From Deltaproteobacteria bacterium (GTDB lineage Bacteria; Myxococcota_A; UBA9042; PHBI01; JACKFB01), in NCBI GenBank assembly GCA_020632695.1, contig JACKFB010000003.1, forward strand, positions 186,001 to 250,000: a stretch of DNA of 64,000 nt. The letters are read 5' to 3'. Position 1 is the stretch's first letter. Every line of letters begins with the position of its first letter. Under the pieces are notes generated by a model that made no database searches, had not been told where the DNA came from, and saw only the letters and a program-made list of their open reading frames with translations. Position numbers and translations under genes: made by a program. Positions 53,301 to 60,100 of the stretch are shown here, one piece after another.

Positions 53301-53811
53301 CTTCATCCGGTATGGCGGCAGCACCAGCGCCGGCGGTGACACGCTGCTGCCGCCCAACGAGCGCTTCACCCTGGGTGGGTCCAACGGCCTGCGGGGCTTC
53401 GCCGACCACTCGGTGGGTCGCTACGACAAGCACGGCGTGCTCGAGCGCGACATCACCAGCGTGCGCGAGCTGGGCGGCGGGAACTTCGTCCTCAACGGCA
53501 GCCTCGAGCTGCGCATCCCCGTGCTGCGAGGGGCCGGCATCTGGCTGGGCAGCTTCCTCGACGGCGGCGCGCTGGCGCTACGGCACAAGGATCTGCACGC
53601 CCAGAGCTTCCGCTTCTCGGCGGGTCTCGGCGTGCGCTGGCTCATCGGCGGGCAGATCCCCGTGCGCTTCGACTGGGGCAAGGCCTTCGGGCGCCGGCGC
53701 TGCATCGAGTGGCGGTCGGACGTGGCGCTGGTCGATCGCGGCGACGAGGGGACCTGCGCCAGCTACGAGCGCGGCCAGCGCTTCCACTTCGACCTGCTCT
53801 ATCCCTTCTGA
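50377..53811 (+). CDS. Large BamA/TamA-family outer-membrane assembly protein
   Basis: The 1144-aa product has a signal peptide (about 1-25), a Pro-rich linker, a Cys-containing first module, POTRA-like domains (FFNEVVFRCEPD, RKVHIHGNKAFRLEEIKKRV, REGLEQVRFDVTVT, IRRWYEQRGYHQAEL) and a C-terminal D15 barrel from about residue 780 (FTLGGSNGLRGFADHSVGRY, ending FDLLYPF with a terminal Phe). It is twice the length of TamA (about 577) and longer than BamA (about 810) because it has more POTRA-like units. The location after tamB argues for the TamA partner. The TTG start overlaps the tamB TGA. Converges on the HD gene across a repeat array. Confidence 0.9.
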   Translation: MSRSLLTARALGLALLATLASSVAAQTPPGLEPLPAEPTDPYAPAPEPPPVAQATDDDCLFKPITRVAFAPCEAGVCKEAGDRERLLDLAGLQAGRVMGPDGRDRAMARLAQTGFFNEVVFRCEPDPAAEGVSLTVVVRLNRFVRKVHIHGNKAFRLEEIKKRVFLRPGSILEVVPGQEDQSEAIARQIDSLTRLYRREGLEQVRFDVTVTAVDPITLDVDIAIDEGARSRVRELVVEHQQLLTPAPGEPGCPQVSRARIRKLVALRVGGVVTSRNLRNIRRTLETFFQSIGYMRPQVEVRAEGDPLTLTVLVRTERCWLIRVWRRPTAAVAGDEALPAFRLGDPYGLEETSSFEGAPYERASFSEWRQTLPFGESGVFDRDEAVRGAENLRYALQQQGYLFADVSMTHVEVPRADVAGAAVSPVAGTIDYRLTLEGERRIQGILFPGRRSFSEDELLEVISTNVYDTLGDGGFVGVDAVFADLKSLAQFYRERGFYAFRFLSSGEERPRVPRRRKIESKGWLIWEYSLDDRVFRVRKRKSETVVYLEIPFEEGPRTRLSEEPTIIGNKALPTAELEKLLSLHKGDAFGTYQLENGLKRIRRWYEQRGYHQAELTTTCDSEEAPPVGGDCAQVHSRTAELILVVEERRRSVVGQIFWRGNFKTRPSVLVRDLPKPGEPYSQARIVEASKRLRNLGVFTSVKIERIGAQETPAPEQISLVVAVEEAESRFVDLAAGFRTIDREADRNSRAPPIIGSLVAQGTAGGDRSTSGLARVFALALPDILLNFEAEYIDRHFLGLGYRLRVPLQYGFSTKVPVRLLSIVPTLEIPRFLDSDITLTFELLAELNRVDEQLDREELGVATSLTWPLTQRMSLSVGVKASMICFANPGGEACLRGGDAPPFQPQVRPSVRWRWDNQDNPLHPTRGFAMAAELRYILEIDRQGVAESRTARVNNFVKWQAQFEGALSPRFGPIIAYFIRYGGSTSAGGDTLLPPNERFTLGGSNGLRGFADHSVGRYDKHGVLERDITSVRELGGGNFVLNGSLELRIPVLRGAGIWLGSFLDGGALALRHKDLHAQSFRFSAGLGVRWLIGGQIPVRFDWGKAFGRRRCIEWRSDVALVDRGDEGTCASYERGQRFHFDLLYPF

Positions 53812-53850
53812 AGGGGCCGGCAGGAGTCGCCGCCGGCCGGGCCCGACCGG

Positions 53851-54040
53851 GTCGACACCGCCTCCGCCGCCCGGGTGCGACGTGCCGCCGCCAGGTGCGG
53901 TCGACGGAACCGCCGCCCAGGTGCGACGTGCGACCGGTACCTCTCGGCGTGCGGTCGACGGATCCTCCTCGGCCCGGCGGCGACGTGCCACCGCCAGGTC
54001 CCGGCGTGCGGTCGACGGACCCGTCTCGGCGGTGCAGCCG
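53851..54040. repeat. Imperfect tandem repeat (about 26-bp units, GTCGAC-marked) downstream of the BamA-like gene
   Basis: The gap between the BamA-like stop and the HD gene is filled by imperfect repeats in which GGTGCGACGTGC blocks alternate with GTGCGGTCGACGGA blocks. GTCGAC occurs at 53851, 53900, 53954 and 54011 (spacings 49, 54 and 57 bp). Unit lengths vary (about 21-31 bp), unlike the array at 56 kb. Weak, Arg/Pro-rich frames cross it on both strands but no start signal supports them. Confidence 0.7.
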
Positions 54041-54047
54041 ATGCGGA

Positions 54048-55049
54048 TCAGCCCATCTCCTCGCCGGCCGGGTGGGCGGCGGGCCCGGCCGGGTCGCGCC
54101 GGGCCAGCTCGGCGCGCAAGGCCGCCACGCACTCGTCGACGCCGGGCTCGGGGGGAAGGCGACCGGCGGCCAGCTCGGCCTCCAGCCACGAGAGGTGCCG
54201 CCCCACCTCGGGGCCCGGCGCGATGTGCAACGCCTCGCACAGCGCCCGCCCCATGCGGTGGGGGAGCGCCGGCGGGGTGGCGTCGGCGGCGGCCAGGGCG
54301 TCCACGCGCGAGCGCAGATCGCGCAGGTTGCCCCGGATCTTCGACGCGCGCTCACGCCTCCGCGTCGTGTAGTCGGCGCCGGAGAAGGCCATCAGGTCGT
54401 CCAGCCGGACGCCGGCCTCCCGGACGAGGCGGCGCACGGCCCGGTCGCTCCAGTCGCGGCGGTAGGCGTTGACGCGCGCGTGGTGCTCGATGACGAAGGC
54501 GATGCGCTCGATCCGCTCGGGGGCCATGGCCAGTCGGGCCCCGGCCCCGCGCATCAGGAGGGCGCCGACGCGCTCGTGGCGCAAGAAGCTGACCCGGCCG
54601 CGCTCGTCCACGGTACGTGTGGGCACCTTGCCCACGTCGTGCATCAAAGCGGCCCATCGGATGTCCGGATCGGGGAGCGCGCGCTCGACCACCTCGAGGG
54701 TGTGGGCCCACAAGTCCTTGTGGTGCACCCGGCAGGAGCGGTGGAAGCCGTGCAGGGCCTCCACCTCGGGCAACAGGATGGCCAGGGCGCCGCTCACCCG
54801 CAGGAGCTCCAGGCCCTGGGCCGGCTCGGTGGCCGCCAGGGTGGCGTCGAGCGAGGCGACGATCTCGGCCATCCCCGCGTCGAGCACGCGCGCGGCCTCG
54901 CGTCGGCAGGCCGCCGACGGCGCGGCGCCGGACCAGGCCAGGTCTCCTTCGGCCACGCCCCGGGCGAAGGCGAGCAGCGTCGTCGGATCCTCGGGTGGCG
55001 GGGCAACAGCGGGCGCGGGGCTGGCGTCGGTGGCGGCCGTCTCGATCAT
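54048..55049 (-). CDS. HD-domain protein resembling the C-terminal half of CCA-adding enzymes
   Basis: The 333-aa protein begins with an Ala/Pro-rich lead, then LRVSGALAILLPEVEALHGF, CRVHHKDLWAHTLEVVERAL and AALMHDVGKVPTRT, the helical neck and HD phosphohydrolase of class II tRNA nucleotidyltransferases. The N-terminal nucleotidyltransferase head (GGxxRD with DxD) is absent, so it cannot add CCA; phosphohydrolase activity is plausible since the HD pair is intact. The ATG at 55049 is overlapped by the stop of a four-codon minigene (ATG at 55060), inside a palindrome ATGCAGGCTGCAT (55048-55060). It diverges from the second GAF-like gene across 284 bp in which no gene was seen. Confidence 0.85.
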   Translation of the reverse strand: MIETAATDASPAPAVAPPPEDPTTLLAFARGVAEGDLAWSGAAPSAACRREAARVLDAGMAEIVASLDATLAATEPAQGLELLRVSGALAILLPEVEALHGFHRSCRVHHKDLWAHTLEVVERALPDPDIRWAALMHDVGKVPTRTVDERGRVSFLRHERVGALLMRGAGARLAMAPERIERIAFVIEHHARVNAYRRDWSDRAVRRLVREAGVRLDDLMAFSGADYTTRRRERASKIRGNLRDLRSRVDALAAADATPPALPHRMGRALCEALHIAPGPEVGRHLSWLEAELAAGRLPPEPGVDECVAALRAELARRDPAGPAAHPAGEEMG

Positions 55050-55333
55050 GCAGGCTGCATATCACAGCGGACGGCGGGCGACAGTCTGCGACCCGGGTCC
55101 GCGCGAACGCTGGCCGCGGGCGCATCTCCGGTGGCGAAGGCGTGCAAGCTACCGGGGAATCCCGTAGATCGGTGGGGGTGCTTCTCCCCGGACGTCGGTG
55201 CCCGTCGACCGCGAGGTGGGAGATGAGCCGGCTCGCCCCGGCGGCTTTTGCCGTTCCGCCAGGCGACCGTAGTAGAGTGTGTGCACGGAGCCGCGGGTCC
55301 CTCCGTCGACCCGGGCTGAGACGAGACCAAGCG

Positions 55334-56179
55334 ATGCCCCGATTCCAGATCCTGCTGGCGGAGCGCCAAGGGGGCAGATCTCCCACGCGCTTCAGCGCTG
55401 ACGCGCCGCACTGGATGGCCGCGCTCCACCTCTGCCTCGAGGAGATGGAGACGCCTTGGGCCATCGGCAATGCCCTGTGCGCGCTGGACGACGACGGGAC
55501 CGTACGCCTCACCGATGTGGAGGGGCGCCAGGCGATCATCCGCGCGGTGAAGGCCGACGACCCCAGCCGGCGCGGGCCCCCGACGGCCTTCGAGGCGGCC
55601 CAGGCGCGCTGGTTGGGGCGCCTGCCCACCCTGGACTCGATGCCGGCCGCGGGGTTGGCCCCGCCCGCCGAGGAGGACGATCGCGCGCTCAGGGCCATCG
55701 CCGACTCGCTGGACCGCCTCGACCCGGACGCGAACGACACGATGAGCCTGCTGGAGCTTGCGACGCGCATGATCTGGGAGCACCTGCGCTGCGACTCGGT
55801 GCAGTGCCTCGTCGCCGAGGAGGGGACCGACGCCTGGCAGGTGGTCGCTGCCCGTGGTGACCTCTCCAGCGAGCTGCTGCACGGCACGATCCGCTTCGCC
55901 GACACCCCGCTGGCCAGCCTGGCGCCGTTCTCGGGGCGCCCTCTGCAGGTCGAGGTGCCCCGCAGCCGCCTGCGCTTCGTCGCCCGCGCCGGGACGCCGC
56001 GCTTCCTGGCGGTGGATCAGCTCCTCATCGTGCCGGTGGAGGACGGCCAGGGGCCGTGCGCGCTGTTGACCGTCGGCTGTCGCGACCCCCACACCCACGT
56101 GGGGAGGGTGCTGGTCACGGGCGCGACCCTGCTGGGCACCCGCCTCGGCAACGCCCTGGCCCGGCGCCGAGAACGCTGA
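55334..56179 (+). CDS. GAF-like sensory protein with novel N-terminal module (paralogue 2)
   Basis: This 281-aa protein has the same plan as the gene at 13124-13987: an N-terminal module of about 78 residues (MPRFQILLAE, HWMAALHLCLEEMET, DDGTVRLTDVEGRQAII), a linker, and a GAF-like domain from about residue 130 (LLELATRMIWEHLRCDSVQC, RGDLSSELLHGTIRF, LLIVPVEDGQGPCALLTVG). Both share HWM, an Ala/Leu-rich helix, an acidic turn, DG and GR near equivalent positions, so the module is a real domain. It starts at ATG 55334, matching the paralogue. Its last codons and stop lie inside the first unit of a 23-bp tandem array. No output domain is fused. Confidence 0.8.
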   Translation: MPRFQILLAERQGGRSPTRFSADAPHWMAALHLCLEEMETPWAIGNALCALDDDGTVRLTDVEGRQAIIRAVKADDPSRRGPPTAFEAAQARWLGRLPTLDSMPAAGLAPPAEEDDRALRAIADSLDRLDPDANDTMSLLELATRMIWEHLRCDSVQCLVAEEGTDAWQVVAARGDLSSELLHGTIRFADTPLASLAPFSGRPLQVEVPRSRLRFVARAGTPRFLAVDQLLIVPVEDGQGPCALLTVGCRDPHTHVGRVLVTGATLLGTRLGNALARRRER

Positions 56180-56668
56180 GCCTCGCGCGTCCGCACCGCC
56201 GAGCTTCGCGCGCCTGCGATGCTGAGCCTCGCGCGCTGGTCACGCCAAGCGCCTCGCCCCCGCAGTGCCGAACGTCGGGCGCCGGGACCGCCGGACGTCG
56301 GGCGCCGGAAACGCTGACGGTCGCGCGCCGGGAGGCCAGAGCAGCGGGCGCCGGCAACGCTGAGCGCCTCGCGCGGGGGACGCCGAGGCCCTCGCGCCGG
56401 GAAGGCCGAACGTCGGGCGCCGGTAGCGCCGGGCGTCCCTCGGCGGGAACGCTGAACGTCAGGCGCCGGGAACGCCGACGGTCGCGCGCCGGGAGAGCAG
56501 AGCGGCGCTCGCCGGGAACGCTGAGCGCCGCTGGCCGACAAGGTCGAGGGTCGCGTGCCGGGAAGGCCGAATGTTGCGCCGTGAAGGCCGAGTGTCGCGC
56601 CGGGAAGGCCGAGTGTCGCGCCGGGAAGGCCGAATGTCGCGCCGGGAAGGCTGAGCGTCGCTGCGACC
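56171..56668. repeat. Degenerate 23-bp tandem array (17 x 23 bp, then 21-bp units)
   Basis: Seventeen consecutive 23-bp units run from 56171 to 56561 with no length change, then four 21-bp units (56562-56645) and a final partial one. A common core is CCGAACGTCGGGCGCCGG; units vary at many positions, but the last 21-bp units are nearly identical (two are exact copies). The stop codon of the GAF gene lies in unit 1. The period is not a multiple of three, so it is not coding. The next 150 bases up to dodecin hold a 13-bp direct repeat CCGACCTCGGCCG (56667, 56758) and no gene. Confidence 0.88.
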
Positions 56669-56820
56669 GACCTCGGCCGGCATGGCCGTTGCAGCCTGTC
56701 GGGCCGCGCACGGCGAGACGCGTCGTGCCAGCATCCTGTTGGAGGGCGCCGAGTGGTCCGACCTCGGCCGCGGCCGACGCCGCTCCCCGCGCCCCTCCCA
56801 GACACCGAGAGGAGAGTTCC

Positions 56821-57024
56821 ATGTCTGTCGCCAAGTCGATCGAGATCAGCAGCACGTCGCCCAAGGGTTTCGAGGATGCCATCCGGCGTGGCCTCGAGCG
56901 CACGGGCAAGTCGCTCAACGACATCCGGAGCGCCTGGATCAAGGACCAGCAGGTGAACCTGCAGAACGGCCAGGTCCACGAGTACCAGGTCAACATGAAG
57001 GTCACCTTCGTCGTCGGCGAGTGA
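56821..57024 (+). CDS. Dodecin (flavin-binding protein)
   Basis: Dodecins assemble into hollow dodecamers that store or buffer flavins (or coenzyme A). The 67-aa product matches the family along its length: SVAKSIEISSTSPKGFEDAI, RSAWIKDQQVNLQNGQV and YQVNMKVTFVVGE. The aromatic residue that stacks on flavin is the Trp in SAWIKDQ. The ATG at 56821 has GGAGAG about 6 nt upstream. The gene stands alone after the 23-bp array. Confidence 0.95.
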   Translation: MSVAKSIEISSTSPKGFEDAIRRGLERTGKSLNDIRSAWIKDQQVNLQNGQVHEYQVNMKVTFVVGE

Positions 57025-57136
57025 GCTCGCCGCTTCGCGCCCCCGCGTCCGCCTCGCGGCGCTCGCGGTTGGGGCGCGGACGTGCGTGCCCTGCTGCCCC
57101 ACGCCTCTGTCCGGCGAGGCACATTGCCCCGGCCGA

Positions 57137-57154
57137 GGCGCCCTGATGGGCGCC
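57137..57154. terminator. Perfect 7-bp hairpin between dodecin and the exoprotein operon
   Basis: GGCGCCC-TGAT-GGGCGCC (57137-57154) is a perfect stem with a tetraloop in the gap between two converging transcripts, 14 nt from the exoprotein stop. There is no U-tract on either side. Confidence 0.45.
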
Positions 57155-57168
57155 CGCTTCAGGCGGTC

Positions 57169-60100
57169 TCAGCGAAGCCGAGCGATGGGGCCGCTCCGCC
57201 TGCGCCGGAGCGCGGCGGCCAGGCCGCCGAGCGTCATGGCCCAGAGCAGGCCCTGATCCCACGGGACCGCGCCGCCGCCGCTGCAGCCACCGGTTGCCGC
57301 GCCGGCGGAGACGCCGCGTTGCGCCGGATGGGCCGCGGGGCCCGCTTCGGAGGGCGGCGCGGAGTCGTCCGCTGCCCCGGGCTCACCCTGGGGCGCGGCG
57401 CCAGGGGATCGCTGTGCGCCGGCACCCTGACGGTCGCCGTCGCCGGAGGCGCCGTCTACCGCGAACTGCGGGTTCAGCCCCTGGCAGGCGTCGCCCTGGC
57501 CGTCTCCGTCCTGGTCCGCCTGGTCAGGGTTGAAGGTGGACGGGCAGTTGTCGCCTGCGACCTCGGCATACCCTTCGGGCGCGAGCGCGGCGCACTGTAC
57601 GAGCGGGTCGGCTGCCACGCCGAAGCCGTCGCCGTCCTCGTCGGCATGGAAGGTCTGCTCGAAGGCGACCAGGGCGTCGTCATCATCGCAGTCCACGTCG
57701 CCCGGCGTGCCGTCCCCATCCCGGTCCTCGTCGCAGGCGTCGCCCACGCCGTCCTGGTCGCTGTCCAGAGAGCTCGCGTCCGGGGTGGTAGGGCAGAGGT
57801 CGTCGGCGTCGGCCACGCCATCGCCGTCGTCGTCGTCGTCGCACGCGTCGCCGAGCCCGTCGTCGTCATGGTTGGCCTGGCCCCGGTTGGGGACTCCGGG
57901 ACAGTTGTCCGCCTCGTCGGGAACCCCGTCGCCGTCGTCGTCCTCGTCGCAGGCGTCGCCCCAGCCGTCCCCGTCCAGATCCTCCTGTCCCGGGTCCGAG
58001 TCCCACGGGCAGCCGTCGATCCGGTCGTGCACCCCGTCGTTGTCATCATCATCGTCGCAGGCGTCGCCGAGCGCGTCGGTGTCGTGGTTGGCCTGCGCTG
58101 GGTCCGGGACACGCGGGCAGTCGTCCTCGTCGTCCGGCACGTCGTCGCCGTCGTCATCGAGATCGCACGCGTCGCCCGCGCCGTCCTGGTCCAGGTCCCG
58201 CTGCTGGGGATTCGGCTCATCGCGGCAGTTGTCGTACCAGTCGGGCAGGCCGTCTCCATCGTCGTCGTCCTCGTCGGTGGCGGTCACCGTCAGGGCGATG
58301 GTCGCCGCAGCCGAGGTCTCGCCCCCCGCCACGACCTGGAACGTGAAGCTGTCCGAACCGACGTAGTTCGCCTCCGGCGTGTAGACGACCAGGCCGGCCT
58401 CGGCGTCGAGCAGCTCGACGCTGCCGTGGGCGGCTGCCTGGGTCACGATGAAGGTGGGTTCGTCGTCTCCGTCTCCGCCCTCGAGCGCGATGGTCAGGGG
58501 GCGGTCCTCCACCGTGCTGGCTTCGCCGCCCACGGCGAAGGGCGCCTGGGACGACACGAGGATGGTGACATCTCCGGCCGCCCACACCTGTTGGATGCCG
58601 TCGGTCAGCGCGTAGATGAACACGTCCTCCGTGGCCCCATCGTCGGCCGAGGCGTAGGTGAGCGTCCCATCCGGATGGGCGGTCACCTCGCCGTGGCTCG
58701 GCGGGGCGATCACCCCCACCAGCGAGATCGGGTCGCCGTCGGGGTCCGTGCTCCCCTGCAGCGCGTCGAGCGTGACGCTCTCTCCGCTCGCGACCTCACC
58801 GGAGAGCGCCCCCGGCTGCAGCAGCCGGTTGCCGACGCCGAAGCGCATGGTGACGGTGCCGCCGAGGCCGATCCGGGTGATGGCGCCGTCCTCGTGTCCC
58901 GCGGTCTGGACCGCGCAGTCGGCGCCCCAGGTCAGCGCCAGCTCGGCGGAGGGCACGTCCGCGAAGGCCGCGGACGTCAGCGCCACTCCCACGAAATAGA
59001 AGCGGTCCTCGCCGGGCTCGAGGACCAGCGCGCCGGGCTGGAGCGAGAAACGATACTCACCGCCCTCCACGCCCGCGCTCGTCTCGAGCGCGGGCTCCCC
59101 CGCCTGGTGGGTCAGGCTGTGGTTGGCGTCGAAGTACAGCGTGACCTCGAGCCAGCTCATCAGCTCATCGGCGCTGAGCGGCACGCCCGCGAGCGTGCCG
59201 CTCAGCGTGCAGGAGCGCAGCTCCAGGTCGAGGTCAGCGGGGACACCCAGGTGATCGATGAAGAACTGCGCGCCCTCGTAGATGGTGTCCGGAGCCGCCC
59301 TCGGCCAGCTCTGCTGCTGCAAGCTGACCGCGGAGAGCGCGGCGCTCTCCCGGTCGTTGAACCAGATGGCGATCCGGTCCTGCCCCTGCACGGCGGCCAC
59401 CAGGTCGAGATCGCCGTCATGGTCCAGGTCGGCCACCGCGCTGGCCGCGACGTCCGTCGACGAGGTGGTCAGTCCCGACTCGAACACGTCGCCGTGCAGA
59501 TCCATCCAGCTCATGAAGAGGCTGTGGGGCGCGGTCCAATCCGGGCGCCCGTCGTAGTCGATGTTCACGAGACCGCCCAGCGCGACGCGCGCTCCTCCCA
59601 GCGGCCAGTCCACCTCGACCTGCCACTCCGCGGCCGGATCGACGATGGGCCCCAGGACCTGGATGCCGGCGGCAGCGGTGGCCACGACCACTTCGACGAC
59701 ACCGTCTCGGTCGATATCGCCCGCCGTCACGGCCGCGGGTCCCTCGACCGCGGCGATGAGGTGCCGCTCCCAGCTGCTCCCGTCTCCCCCGTTCCGGTAC
59801 CAGGCCACCTCGTCGGATTCACCATCGAACTGCGCCACCACGAGGTCCAGCGCACCGTCGCCGTCCACGTCGGCCATCGCCAGCTCGTCGAAGCCGCTCC
59901 AGCTCGCGTCGATGGAGTGGGTCGCGAGATCTGAACCCCAATCGAGGCTCTCCACCCACGCCAGGGCGCCGGAGTCGCGTGAGCCGGTCATCACGTCCGG
60001 GTCTCCGTCGCCGTCGAGGTCTCCGACCGCGATGTCCAGCCCGGAAGCCACATCGTGGCTCGAACCGGGCCAGGGGATCGCGCCGTCGTTCCGGAGCAGC

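Noticed and set aside
50341..53433. A 1030-codon minus frame opposite the BamA-like gene
   Set aside because: Antisense frame created by GC bias; composition is Arg/Ala/Leu-rich without domains.
56171..56668. CRISPR array
   Set aside because: Units are directly adjacent with no unique spacers, are degenerate, and no cas gene is present.
56115..57122. Open frames across the 23-bp array giving repeats such as AFPARH
   Set aside because: The unit length is 23 bp, so no single frame can be conserved; the short regular peptide comes only from the 21-bp units and there is no ribosome site.
57082..59934. A 950-codon plus frame with Val-rich repeats
   Set aside because: It is the complement of the thrombospondin repeats (GAC/GTC codons read backwards), so the apparent hydrophobic repeats are an artefact.
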